38,305 nt of DNA from CAYFHQ01 sp964342805 (GCA_964342805.1 CAYFHQ010000025.1:1-38305), one strand, 5' to 3'. Numbered from the stretch's first letter, positions 24,488 through 33,481 are shown. Numbers and translations: made by a program. The notes: generated by a model not told the origin, from the sequence alone.

Positions 24488-26437
24488 CTATACGTTCTGA
24501 TTAATGTAGTCAATATCCCCATGACTGAGTGCATACATCTGATAGACCAAATGGTCAATCTCCTCTTCCACTTGTAAGTGACTGGTTACGTCCACCTCTT
24601 GCAACCTGCAAGAACACAAGTCATGGAGACGGGCCCGCTGGACCTCTGTTCCCAAGGGAAGGGGGAGGTCTTCAATGAATTGGCGGAGAACCTTAACTGA
24701 CCGAAAGCGGTTTTGATAGTAAAACTGAACGGCCTTGGAATTGAGTAAGGCCAAGAGGGTCAGGATGGTTACCCCTGGTATATGAGGGATCAGAATATTA
24801 CATGAGTTAAGGGTTACCCTTTGACTTCGATCATAGGCAAATGTGAGTCCTTCTCCTATAAATCGATACACCAGTTTTTCCTCTGCCCTGTAGAGGGGCT
24901 CTGGTGCCACCTGTTGAAAGAGGTTGGGCTCAAATCGAATACCCATTTGCTCTTCCACAGAATAGCGTTTCAAGTCTCGGCCCCGGATGACGGGCTCAGA
25001 TTCCCCGTGGCCAAGAGGTGTCAAAAAGGCCTGGTTGTTCCCTGTCACCACCCCCATGGCGAAGGTCGTGTGGCCTGCTAGATCCACTCTTTCAACCGCC
25101 TCCATTTTATTGACAATGGCATAGGCAGGATTGCTAATGTCATACCGGAAGGCAAAATGTCCTTCCCGTTCCTCACCCACCCTATGGTAACCAGCCTCAG
25201 TATGGACATGGACCCCCTTGGTTGAAAAAGGTTGAGATTTATTCCAGTGAAGGGTCACACAAGGACTGCTGACGTCAGGAAACCGGTGACCATGGTACTG
25301 GACCCTTTCAATTCGCCCCCTTTGTTTCAAGTAACAACAGGCAGTCTTGTGTTTGTTGGTGGTTAACAAGGCTTCAGGTACAATTAGAGCCCACTTGCCC
25401 GACTCTGCAAGAATACGTGCCCCTTGCTCCAAGAACAAGGTGAAAACGTCAGTGCTTTTTCCATTGCAAAGGGTGTAACGGTCGTTTAATTGTTGCCGGT
25501 CCTTAGGAAGTACAACACTCCCCCATGGAGGGTTGCCAAGGACCAGGTCAAAATCAATATCAAAGGTTTCCAGTAGACTATTTTTGCACTGGATTTGTTT
25601 CGTCAACAAGTCAAAGTCTGCTTGCCCGTACAAGAGGGCCAAGTTAAAGCGGCAGATATCTACGCTGATTGGATCAATATCCCGACCATGGATCATTTCC
25701 ATGGTACATCTCCCACCTGAGCCAGCGTCACGGCCTAGGACATACTGGAGTAAAAAGTTCCCACCCCCACAGCAGGGGTCTATGACCCTTGACTGTCGGC
25801 GGACAGGCCCCAACATGCCTATGGCATCCTTGACCATCTCAATGGGCGAATAGTACATACCATTGGCCTTTCGCTTTTCTAGGGACGTTACACTTAGATA
25901 AACCAAGCCCAAAAAATCATCGCCAGGCTCATAGGTCGTTCTGGCTCCTAGCATTTTTGCGAACCAAGCTCGCTCTTCAATGGCAGCAGGATTCTTACCC
26001 CTTAAGGCGTCAATAAAGGGGGCAAAGGCTTGGATTCTTTCCTGGTCCCACCCTTCGGCCGTGGCCCTTGCCTCCACTTGCTCCCGGGCAAAATAAGCCA
26101 AGATAGCCCGGATGGTCTTGTCGCTCACCCGCCTCTGGCCCAAGGCTCCCACAAGTTCTTGGGTGATTTTGACGTTATTGTCATTCTGAATATACTGCCT
26201 TGGCACCTGGTAACCGGTCTTCCCCCGCTTGTTTCTCCTGCTCTGAAGGCGGTCACCCCTTTGCACAAGTCGCTTTTTCTCTTTTAGTACATGGTCTCTG
26301 TCATAGATCCACCGTCTCCCCTGACGATGGGCAGGAAGAATTCGCCCCACACGAACCCAATTTCGAAGGGTTGCAACAGAGATTCCCAATAATTCGCTGG
26401 CTTCTTTACTTGATATCCACACATTTTGTCTAGCCAT
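24488..26437 (-). CDS. N6-adenine DNA methyltransferase fused to a MerR-like helix-turn-helix
   Basis: This 649-residue protein begins with a helix-turn-helix (residues about 8-55): ISSKEASELLGISVATLRNWVRVGRILPAHRQGRRWIYD, typical of MerR/excisionase-type DNA binding. A helical linker (about 80-175) leads to a class-gamma-like methyltransferase: motif I DPCCGGGNF at residue 220 (SAM binding) and motif IV NPPW at 302 (catalytic, adenine N6). The C-terminal about 250 residues, with EPVIRGRDLKRY and LNSKAVQFYYQNRF, look like a TaqI/Eco57I-type target-recognition region. No restriction enzyme, specificity subunit or phage-defence gene is beside it in the window, so it is an orphan or solitary enzyme here. 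The ribosome site GGGGGG is 9-10 bases before the ATG. Confidence 0.88.
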   Translation of the reverse strand: MARQNVWISSKEASELLGISVATLRNWVRVGRILPAHRQGRRWIYDRDHVLKEKKRLVQRGDRLQSRRNKRGKTGYQVPRQYIQNDNNVKITQELVGALGQRRVSDKTIRAILAYFAREQVEARATAEGWDQERIQAFAPFIDALRGKNPAAIEERAWFAKMLGARTTYEPGDDFLGLVYLSVTSLEKRKANGMYYSPIEMVKDAIGMLGPVRRQSRVIDPCCGGGNFLLQYVLGRDAGSGGRCTMEMIHGRDIDPISVDICRFNLALLYGQADFDLLTKQIQCKNSLLETFDIDFDLVLGNPPWGSVVLPKDRQQLNDRYTLCNGKSTDVFTLFLEQGARILAESGKWALIVPEALLTTNKHKTACCYLKQRGRIERVQYHGHRFPDVSSPCVTLHWNKSQPFSTKGVHVHTEAGYHRVGEEREGHFAFRYDISNPAYAIVNKMEAVERVDLAGHTTFAMGVVTGNNQAFLTPLGHGESEPVIRGRDLKRYSVEEQMGIRFEPNLFQQVAPEPLYRAEEKLVYRFIGEGLTFAYDRSQRVTLNSCNILIPHIPGVTILTLLALLNSKAVQFYYQNRFRSVKVLRQFIEDLPLPLGTEVQRARLHDLCSCRLQEVDVTSHLQVEEEIDHLVYQMYALSHGDIDYINQNV

Positions 26438-26461
26438 GGCTCTTATCCCCCCTCACAATCT

Positions 26462-26472
26462 AGTATAGTATA
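26462..26472 (-). promoter_or_regulatory. -10 region before the methyltransferase gene
   Basis: On the minus strand two overlapping TATACT boxes (26472-26467 and 26467-26462) lie about 25 bases before the start codon. No convincing -35 box was found; TAGTCT at 17 bases is weak. Confidence 0.4.
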
Positions 26473-26492
26473 GGGAATGTCTGGTGGATAGA

Positions 26493-26534
26493 CTAGAAAG
26501 CCCCGACTGTGTTTGAACAGTCAGGGCTTTCTAG
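26493..26534 (-). terminator. Terminator of the composite transporter operon
   Basis: A long stem with outer arms CTAGAAAGCCC/GGGCTTTCTAG and inner arms GACTGT/ACAGTC, one mismatch between them. It lies 20 bases after the stop of the last operon gene. The T run is short, but the stem is very strong. Confidence 0.75.
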
Positions 26535-26553
26535 CCTACCACTGGTAGGTATT

Positions 26554-27609
26554 TTATGCGATTTCCTCGTCCACTAGGGTTAGAAGAACTTCCCCAGAGG
26601 TAGGTTGATCAGGCTGGGAAGTCTCAGTTTGTAAGCCACTGGTTCCAACACCTTGCGTAAGAACAGGTGGCTTTGGTTTCGTTTTAACCATAATCCCAAT
26701 GACAAGCATGCTGGCAAGGACAGCCACTGTCGTTGTTGTAAACAGGACGCCGTCAAAGCCCGTGAAACCTGTCATAAACTTGTACCGATACAAGTCGAAA
26801 AACCATTGTCCATATTGGTCAAGGCTCACCCAACGAATTTGTGTATCCGTAAAACCGTTGAAGTCAACCAATAGCCACATGCCGCCTGCCCAAACCCCAA
26901 GGCCCAGCAGCCAGAGGCCGGCTGGTTTCAAGAGCTGCCTGCGGTTTTTCCAAATCTTAACCAGTGAAAACTTGTGGTATATGGCGCCGAGGATGTAAAG
27001 GGTATAGACCAGCATGATTGCCCGCAAGGGCAGACCAGCCAGTTCTCCGAACCGATAATAGTCATGCACCTCAATCCCATGCTGGTTGAGTACAGCTATG
27101 GGTTTGGCTACATTTTGCCGGGTGGACAGGTCTGGGTTCCTAAATACAAACTGCAATCGGTGGCTGTTTTCACCGGGTATGTCTTCATGGCTCTCCACGG
27201 GAATGTAGACCCCATGGTTGCCCTCCACGATCCCTGCAATATGGTACTCCTTACCTTCAACCCAAACCGTTTGGTCTTCTATGGCTAAGGGAGACAATTG
27301 GTCTCTGGCCACCTGCTCATTAATGATAATGTGGTCAGGGTCTGTCCCATAAGTCCCCCAGGCAAAAGACAGGGGTTTGACATAGTGCAGTTTGCCCGTA
27401 TAGTACATGACCCCTTCAGGGGTCTCTGTCATCTGGACTGCCCCATAAATCCGGGCTGCCTTACTGGTGTGTTCCATGGTCCAATTGCTTACAGGTTGGT
27501 CTATTAGAAGTTCAACCACAGCGGGATTAAAATCCCCTGCGACCACAGTAAACTGCCAAAAAGCAATAAGGATTATTATACCAAAGGTGAAGATGTGTCG
27601 AAAACGCAC
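26554..27609 (-). CDS. MacB-core-like membrane protein with few helices, GTG start
   Basis: This 351-residue protein has an N-terminal membrane helix (about 5-25) and an extracytoplasmic domain (about 30-195) whose segment IINEQVARDQL...DQTVWVEGKEYHIAGIVEGNHGVYIPVESHED resembles the periplasmic core (PCD) of MacB-type permeases. Then come three hydrophobic stretches (about 200-220, 235-260, 295-315) and a polar tail. Full MacB permeases carry a cytoplasmic ATPase or a separate one; neither is here. The start is GTG 27609 with GAGGTGATCCC before it; it follows the adaptor gene by 4 bases. It is the last gene of a four-gene operon with two sugar-type permeases. Function unknown; it may be an extracytoplasmic docking partner for the adaptor. 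Confidence 0.75.
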   Translation of the reverse strand: MRFRHIFTFGIIILIAFWQFTVVAGDFNPAVVELLIDQPVSNWTMEHTSKAARIYGAVQMTETPEGVMYYTGKLHYVKPLSFAWGTYGTDPDHIIINEQVARDQLSPLAIEDQTVWVEGKEYHIAGIVEGNHGVYIPVESHEDIPGENSHRLQFVFRNPDLSTRQNVAKPIAVLNQHGIEVHDYYRFGELAGLPLRAIMLVYTLYILGAIYHKFSLVKIWKNRRQLLKPAGLWLLGLGVWAGGMWLLVDFNGFTDTQIRWVSLDQYGQWFFDLYRYKFMTGFTGFDGVLFTTTTVAVLASMLVIGIMVKTKPKPPVLTQGVGTSGLQTETSQPDQPTSGEVLLTLVDEEIA

Positions 27610-27613
27610 GGGA

Positions 27614-28930
27614 TCACCTCTCTAACCAATCCAGTAAGGACTCACAATAGATTCGTGTGTTGTCTTGAATTTCATAAGATGGGTTCAAGATGATTTGGGA
27701 GGATGCCATGTCATCAATGAACTTGAACTCAGCTTCCTGGTCACCTACAGTAATGACCTGAACCTTCATCTTCACTGCACTCTGGTGGACACCCAGAAGA
27801 CTTCTAGAAACCCGCACACCATATATGTTGGCAATATCCTCATTCTGTAGGGGTTTATTCTTAACAAAGGCCGATAGAGGCAATGAATGCGTTGGAATTT
27901 GATCATTCATCCGTTTCTCAATCTCAACTGAACCTGAAACCGAGCTATAAACCTTGGGAATCCCACGAGGGGGGTCTACAAACTGGGCAGTAACATTGAC
28001 ATGGTCATTCTTACCCACAGAGCCGATTTCCGTCACCTTGGCCGTATACTCCACAGCAGACCGGTCAAACCGCAAGTCCTTAATGAGGGTCTGGGTCTTT
28101 AGATAGGGTAGGGCACTTACATGGACCAGACCTTCAAGGACACTGTCCTCATATCCAGCAATCTGAACGATCTCCGCCACTGGATCTGCTTGGCCGTAGT
28201 CAGACATCTTTTTAGGACTGGTCACCATAACACCGTCATAAGGGGCCAAGAAGTAGCCTGTTTCGTCCACAAAATCCGCTGCCTTAAAATGGTTTTCTTC
28301 TTCCACCATGTCATTTTTCAGCAGGGCAATTTCCTTTTCAAGAAGGTCAATACTAGCGGTCAGCTGGTTGACCTTGCCTGTAAGGGCCCTTTCTTGCTGG
28401 GTCAAACTCAGTTGCAAGGAAGCTAAGGTTGCTTCTGCCTTCACAACAGCCTGGGCAGACGCAGCACCCTGGTCAGCCAAGGCCTTTGTCTGAGTCAGCG
28501 CATCTTTTGCCTCTTGTATTTGGTTTTTAAGTCCTGCTGTTTGGTCAGCAGTCTGCAACTGATTGTGCAAGCTGGCCAGGTCATTGTTCATTTTCTCCAG
28601 TTGAAGGGCCTTGCCGTCAATGCCTAGGCTTTCCACACTGGCACTGGAAAGTTTAAACAGCTTGTCCCCTTCTTCAAAAATTGCACCGTCTTTTTTGAGC
28701 ACCTTTTCTATGAAAATGTCCTGGTTAAAAAGAACTGTGTCTTCCACTTTGGGTTTCACTTCAAAGGTAACCGGCTTAGTGATCCGAAGGGGTTCACTCC
28801 CGATCTGCATAACGACCACATTGGGCACGAAAAACTGCATGATCGATGGCGCTGTGAAACCTAAAACAAATATCAGGATCACAATGTAGGTGATCGATTT
28901 TTTTAAATGGTAGATGATCTTTTCCATCAT
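27614..28930 (-). CDS. HlyD-like membrane fusion/adaptor protein
   Basis: This 438-residue protein has one N-terminal membrane helix (about 12-35), then a lipoyl/barrel-sandwich half (about 60-105, with EKVLKKDGAIFEEGDKLFKLS). A long helical hairpin rich in Q, A, L and K follows at about 115-225 and looks coiled-coil. The second barrel half (YFLAPYDGVMVTSPKKMSDYGQADPVAEIVQIAG, about 235-270) and a beta-rich C terminus complete it. This is the architecture of HlyD/AcrA-type adaptors and of the Gram-positive partners of MacB-like exporters. Its ATG overlaps the stop of the permease upstream by one base (TAATG), so it is tightly coupled to a MalG-like importer-type permease, which is unusual. 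Confidence 0.82.
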   Translation of the reverse strand: MMEKIIYHLKKSITYIVILIFVLGFTAPSIMQFFVPNVVVMQIGSEPLRITKPVTFEVKPKVEDTVLFNQDIFIEKVLKKDGAIFEEGDKLFKLSSASVESLGIDGKALQLEKMNNDLASLHNQLQTADQTAGLKNQIQEAKDALTQTKALADQGAASAQAVVKAEATLASLQLSLTQQERALTGKVNQLTASIDLLEKEIALLKNDMVEEENHFKAADFVDETGYFLAPYDGVMVTSPKKMSDYGQADPVAEIVQIAGYEDSVLEGLVHVSALPYLKTQTLIKDLRFDRSAVEYTAKVTEIGSVGKNDHVNVTAQFVDPPRGIPKVYSSVSGSVEIEKRMNDQIPTHSLPLSAFVKNKPLQNEDIANIYGVRVSRSLLGVHQSAVKMKVQVITVGDQEAEFKFIDDMASSQIILNPSYEIQDNTRIYCESLLDWLER

Positions 28931-29751
28931 TACTTTTCTCCCCCCGTCTCGATGGTTAGTTTTTTTAGTACTGGATACAGCTTAGAAATCATAAAGAGGC
29001 CAGGTATGAGGTAGAGCAAGGAGCCGGCGTAGTAAATGGCCTTCTCACTGAGGTATACCTGATCAATAAATGCCGACAGGGGCATGAGTTCTTTACTTTT
29101 AATGAAGATAACCGCCTGTTCAATTTGGTTCCACACGTCCACAAAGGTCAGAAAGGCAACCGTGAGCATGGCTGGAAAGATCTGAGGAATAATGATATGT
29201 CGCAGCATTTTCCAGTGGCCTGCCCCATCGATCTGGCCGGCTTCAATGACACTGAAGTCGATGGACCGGATGTAATAGGCCATGATAAAGACACTGATGG
29301 CTGAAAAAATACCCGGTAGGATCAGGGACAAGTGGCTGTCTACAATGGGCACCCCTGAATAAAAGGTGAACTTTTCGAACAAGATGTAGTTCCCTGTATT
29401 GGTCACCTGGTAGGGAATAATAGCCAAGATCACATACATGGCCAGAACCACCTTCCGCCAAAATTCTGGTATGAAGGCATAGGCGTAGGCTGCCAAGAGG
29501 GCAATGACCAGCTGACCAACGATAATGGCTACTGTGATGATCACTGAGTTCCAGTAATTAGCGAAAAAGTCATTCTTAAAAAGAATAATGTCTTCATACT
29601 GGGCCAGGGTCAACTTTGACGGTACCATAACCAAGTCGTCTGCCATGGCCTGGGTGGCCGGCATAAGGGACTTGGACACATTGTAGGCCACTGGACCCAG
29701 AAAGACCACTGTTATCAGAATGATGGCCACATAAGCTAGGAGTTTTCTCAT
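28930..29751 (-). CDS. Carbohydrate-type ABC permease (MalG-like)
   Basis: This 273-residue permease has about six membrane helices and the EAA loop EAGQIDGAGHWKMLRHIIIPQIFPA (about residues 170-195), which contacts an ATPase. That loop and the fold place it with MalG/UgpE-type sugar importers. AGGAGG lies 7 bases before the ATG. It overlaps the upstream permease by 4 bases (ATGA), so the two are co-translated. It forms a heterodimer with the MalF-like protein. No ATPase gene is in this operon; a shared ATPase such as an MsmX-type protein would be needed. Substrate unknown. Confidence 0.92.
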   Translation of the reverse strand: MRKLLAYVAIILITVVFLGPVAYNVSKSLMPATQAMADDLVMVPSKLTLAQYEDIILFKNDFFANYWNSVIITVAIIVGQLVIALLAAYAYAFIPEFWRKVVLAMYVILAIIPYQVTNTGNYILFEKFTFYSGVPIVDSHLSLILPGIFSAISVFIMAYYIRSIDFSVIEAGQIDGAGHWKMLRHIIIPQIFPAMLTVAFLTFVDVWNQIEQAVIFIKSKELMPLSAFIDQVYLSEKAIYYAGSLLYLIPGLFMISKLYPVLKKLTIETGGEK

Positions 29752-30575
29752 GAAGACACCTCCTGACTACTATGGACTTCTTTGACCCAGGGTCGACGCC
29801 AAGCTAGATAGATAAGCCCTGCGATGGCCAACATGGCCGCCATGACCAAGAAGGCTGAGGACGACAGCATTTGATAATCAAGACTTTCAAACTTGTTGTG
29901 CATAAAGTGCTGGATCATATAGACATTTTGCTGGGGGAACTTGCCGTAGATGGCATAGACGTCCCGAAAGATCCGAAAGCCTCCGATCACACTGATCAAG
30001 GTGGCTAGGTATAAATAAGGCCGAATATTGGGAATGTGAATATAGCGATAGATCTGGAACATGTTGGCCCCGTCGATCCTGGCGGCTTCAATTTGGTTTT
30101 GATCCATTCTGAGCAGGCCGATCAGGATAATAATAAAACTGAAACCCATGTTCCGCCATAAGTAAATACAGACCACAGACACAAAGGACATGTCCGTGTT
30201 GAGCCAATTTAAATAGAACTCCCCGAACAAGGACTGACTAAAACCAATAACCGAACCCGAAGGGATAACGATGGGAAGTAAGACACAGAGCACAATCCAT
30301 GAGGCTCTGATTTCCACAGTTAAAATGGCTAAGAACAAGGAGATAAGTACAATCAAGGGTATGGCTATCCCGAAAAACCTCAGGGTGTTGCCCAAGGCCA
30401 GCTGAAATGCTTCGTTTTCAAACAGAGACCAGTAGTTGTCTAGACCAGAAAATCGGCTGTTGAAAATGCTTTCGTGGAAGGAATAGTACACACTGAGCGC
30501 AATGGGTGCCAAATAAAATATGATTGTGCCTATCAGACTTGGAAGTAGAAAAAAATAGCTTGTCTTTTTCTGCAT
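29748..30575 (-). CDS. Carbohydrate-type ABC permease (MalF-like)
   Basis: This 275-residue permease has about six helices and the EAA loop IEAARIDGANMFQIYRYIHIPNIRPYLYL (about 165-195), as in MalF/UgpA-type sugar importers. It is the first gene of the four-gene minus-strand operon. AAGGGGGGACC precedes the ATG, an acceptable ribosome site. It lacks the large MalF P2 insertion, as is usual for Firmicutes. The divergent solute-binding lipoproteins probably deliver the substrate to it. Substrate unknown. Confidence 0.92.
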   Translation of the reverse strand: MQKKTSYFFLLPSLIGTIIFYLAPIALSVYYSFHESIFNSRFSGLDNYWSLFENEAFQLALGNTLRFFGIAIPLIVLISLFLAILTVEIRASWIVLCVLLPIVIPSGSVIGFSQSLFGEFYLNWLNTDMSFVSVVCIYLWRNMGFSFIIILIGLLRMDQNQIEAARIDGANMFQIYRYIHIPNIRPYLYLATLISVIGGFRIFRDVYAIYGKFPQQNVYMIQHFMHNKFESLDYQMLSSSAFLVMAAMLAIAGLIYLAWRRPWVKEVHSSQEVSS

Positions 30576-30761
30576 GGTCCCCCCTTAAATAAAGTACCAA
30601 ACCTGATTGTACGCTTCAAAGTCCATGGACTTTTTACAAATTTTCAGATTCTTTATTACTGTAACATAATTTATAATGGTATATTATTGTTAATGGAAAT
30701 ATTTTTCACATGTTACATTATATTAACATCTGTTCCAGTTCAGACATCGAGGGGGAGAACA
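30576..30761. promoter_or_regulatory. Shared divergent control region of the composite transporter locus
   Basis: This 186-base AT-rich gap separates the permease operon from the two solute-binding genes. TATAAT at 30672-30677 and TATTAT at 30682-30687 are candidate plus-strand -10 boxes, both with weak -35 matches. A perfect 8-base inverted repeat TGTAACAT (30660-30667) / ATGTTACA (30710-30717) spans 58 bases around them and may be a looped or double operator. No regulator gene lies beside it. Confidence 0.5.
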
Positions 30762-32114
30762 ATGAACCGCAAACTGAGTCTATACCTGATCCTGGTGGTC
30801 CTTGTCCTAGCAGTCACAAGTGCTTGCGTAGGTGAAGACACCAAGGAACGCATGAAGGACGCCAAGGAAAACGAAATTGAAGTCCTGGTCCCAGACTACG
30901 GCAACAATTATGAAGGCTACGACATTACCGAGCACCTGCGCTACGCCGGTATGCTCTATACCAATAAAACAGGGGTACCTGTACGGTTTACCACTCTGGA
31001 GTCTGGCAGTGTCAGCGAGTACCTCAAGGCCAGAAGTTTCAAGATGCTGTCTGAGGATGCCCCAGAGATTATCATCACAGATACAACGGACACCACCCTA
31101 TACTCCCTCTTTTCCAACGACGCCCTCCTGCCTATTCGGGACCGTCTAACCAATGCGGATGCCATTTACCCTGGCCTGTCCACAGACAAGATCATTCCAA
31201 TTGGCATGCAGTTTCCCACCTATGGAATCAACACCAGCCTCCTGGAAGAACGGGGCCTGGACATCCCAGAGATCGACTGGACCCTGGACGAGTACCTGGA
31301 CCTCTATAGCAAGACCCTAGATGTGAAACCCGTGCGACTCAACGGCATTCTCCTGAGGGACTTCTTAGCAATGCCCCTTTACCAAGACCCCCTACTGGAC
31401 TATGAAAATGGCCAAGTCCTCCTCACAGAGGACCGGTTTAACCAAATGGTTGACAGCCTGGCAGCTGAGTTCCGATCACCCAGGTACATAACCAACAGTC
31501 GCTACACCCATACAACCTATTACACCATGGCCATGGGCCTTGAAAAGGGCTGGGACTGGTACCTTTTTAATATGAACCGAGAAGACCACCTGCTCAATGT
31601 CTTGACCTTTAACAACCACAACCTGCTCAATTCTAGAAGTTTAAACGTGGAGTTTTACATAGCCGGTATGAAGGTCATGTACTCCCCGCGCCCCAACAGG
31701 GGCATGTATGTGGCGGGCATGACCGTCAACCGCCGAAGCCAAAACATAGACGAGGCCGTTGACTTTATTGACTTCTACCTGTCCAAAGACATCCAGTGGA
31801 CCTCCTTTGAAAAGAAGGGCATTTACTCCCTGGACTTGGTCCGAAATGACATGGAGGCGGAAATGGCTGAATTCTACAGCGCCTATCCCCTCAACGACAA
31901 GACCAACCATATCCGGGACCTGCTCTATGAGGAACTCAATGCAGGAAAGTATGTGGCAGAATGGAAAATCGAAAAGGACCAGGACGTGACCCGGAGTGAA
32001 ATCCTCCAACCCATATTCGAACTGGCCTATGGAAATGACTATAAAAATAAAACCCAGCGGGAAAAGACCTTTAACAAGATCATGAATCAACTGCGCTTGC
32101 AGGCCATTGAATAG
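30762..32114 (+). CDS. Solute-binding lipoprotein, first of two paralogues
   Basis: This 450-residue protein begins with a lipoprotein signal peptide, lipobox TSAC with lipidated Cys22. The mature part has the pattern of family 1 extracellular solute-binding proteins: a beta-strand EIEVLVPDY near the start, PEIIITDTTD, and a long C-terminal lobe with VDFIDFYLSKDIQW, typical of sugar-binding lipoproteins. It is clearly homologous to the next gene. GAGGGGGAG precedes ATG 30762; the frame is open further upstream without a good site. Its partner permeases are divergent. It may bind an oligosaccharide, but the ligand cannot be read from sequence. Confidence 0.88.
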   Translation: MNRKLSLYLILVVLVLAVTSACVGEDTKERMKDAKENEIEVLVPDYGNNYEGYDITEHLRYAGMLYTNKTGVPVRFTTLESGSVSEYLKARSFKMLSEDAPEIIITDTTDTTLYSLFSNDALLPIRDRLTNADAIYPGLSTDKIIPIGMQFPTYGINTSLLEERGLDIPEIDWTLDEYLDLYSKTLDVKPVRLNGILLRDFLAMPLYQDPLLDYENGQVLLTEDRFNQMVDSLAAEFRSPRYITNSRYTHTTYYTMAMGLEKGWDWYLFNMNREDHLLNVLTFNNHNLLNSRSLNVEFYIAGMKVMYSPRPNRGMYVAGMTVNRRSQNIDEAVDFIDFYLSKDIQWTSFEKKGIYSLDLVRNDMEAEMAEFYSAYPLNDKTNHIRDLLYEELNAGKYVAEWKIEKDQDVTRSEILQPIFELAYGNDYKNKTQREKTFNKIMNQLRLQAIE

Positions 32115-32122
32115 GAGGCCCC

Positions 32123-33469
32123 ATGAAAAAAATGCGCCTCACCCTATTCCAACTCATGGTTCCCCTACTCTTGCTGGCTGGCCTAGTGGGTTGTACGGCA
32201 GAGGATAGTCTCCATGATGGTAGCGACAAAAGGGAAGTTGAGATCCTGATTTCTACGCCCAATAACTACGATGGTAATTTGATTGACGACTATCTCTATA
32301 ACGTGGCCAAGTTTTACACCAACGAAACAGGTGTACCTGTGAAGTTCCGAACGGTTCCCCCGTCAGACCTCCAGTCCTTCGAGCAACAACGAGGCGTCCT
32401 CATGCTTTCCGAGAATGCACCGGAGATCATCATGACGGACACCCTGGACTACGGCTTTCAGGACTTTGTCAAAACAGACGCCCTGGTCTCCCTGACGGAC
32501 ATGGTAGACAATGCAAAGTACATCTATCCAGGCCTCGCAACTGACACCATTATTCCCATGGGTATCTTTATACCAGCGTCCAGTGTGGACGTCAGCGTCC
32601 TGGAAAAGAAAAATATGGACCTACCAGCCTACAACTGGACCCGGGAAGAATACGTGTCCATGTACAAGGAAGCCCTGGAAGGTGAGACCGTCCTACTCAC
32701 TGGCTTTGTCCTTCGCAACTATGTCCAGACGCCCCTCTTTGAGGCCCCCTATGTGGACTACGACAGCCATGAAGTCCTTTTCACCCGGGACCGGTTTGAC
32801 CAGATGGTTGACCTACTCAGCGACGTCTTCCACTCAGACCAGTTCATTATCCAGCGGGGGATGACTCCAGACTACCTCCACCGTGTCACCCACCAGTCTG
32901 ACTATTATGACGAGAAACGGTATGACAAGGCGTCTGATATTCATCCCATTGACCGACTTAACTTCAGTTGGCACAATCTGCTCAACTCCAGGAAGCTCAA
33001 CATGGAGTACTATGTAAAAGACTTTAAGGTCATGATGTATCCAGCCGAAGACCGCGGCCTATTCCTCACAGGCTTTACCGTCAATCGCAACAGCAAGTAC
33101 CAAGAAAAAGCCATTGACTTTATTAACTACTACCTGTCAGAAGATATGCAGTGGTACCTCTTCCAGAAAAAAGACGGATACTCCATGGACACCGTCCGGG
33201 CAGATTTTGGGGACCGTATTGAAGCCTACTACGACGAGTATACCGTACACGACAATGCCCATGCCATCCGTAGAGAGCTCATGACCCAGCTAAATGCTGG
33301 CGGTTTCAAGCCCAGATGGCCCACCGAAGAGTCCCAAGAACCCATTCGATCCAGTGTCCTTCTTACTGTCTACCGCCTGGCCATGTCAGACGACCACAGC
33401 GACACCTTTACCCGGGACAAGACCTTCAACCGCTTGATGAATGAGTTGAAACTTCGGGCAATTGAATAA
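32123..33469 (+). CDS. Solute-binding lipoprotein, second paralogue
   Basis: This 448-residue protein has a lipoprotein signal, lipobox LVGC with Cys24, and follows the first paralogue by 8 bases with AGGAGG before the ATG. Shared segments include YTNxTGVPVxF, APEIIxTDT, YPGLxTDxIIPxG, HNLLNSRxLNxEYYVxxxKVM, and the ending KTFNxxMNxLxLxAIE. The two are therefore a tandem duplication that has diverged widely. They may bind different ligands or form a pair serving one permease. The gene ends at a bidirectional terminator. Confidence 0.88.
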   Translation: MKKMRLTLFQLMVPLLLLAGLVGCTAEDSLHDGSDKREVEILISTPNNYDGNLIDDYLYNVAKFYTNETGVPVKFRTVPPSDLQSFEQQRGVLMLSENAPEIIMTDTLDYGFQDFVKTDALVSLTDMVDNAKYIYPGLATDTIIPMGIFIPASSVDVSVLEKKNMDLPAYNWTREEYVSMYKEALEGETVLLTGFVLRNYVQTPLFEAPYVDYDSHEVLFTRDRFDQMVDLLSDVFHSDQFIIQRGMTPDYLHRVTHQSDYYDEKRYDKASDIHPIDRLNFSWHNLLNSRKLNMEYYVKDFKVMMYPAEDRGLFLTGFTVNRNSKYQEKAIDFINYYLSEDMQWYLFQKKDGYSMDTVRADFGDRIEAYYDEYTVHDNAHAIRRELMTQLNAGGFKPRWPTEESQEPIRSSVLLTVYRLAMSDDHSDTFTRDKTFNRLMNELKLRAIE

Positions 33470-33481
33470 GTAAAATAAAAG

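Noticed and set aside
31641..32090. A 149-codon minus-strand open frame opposite the first solute-binding protein
   Set aside because: It is antisense to a clear lipoprotein gene and has no supporting start signals.
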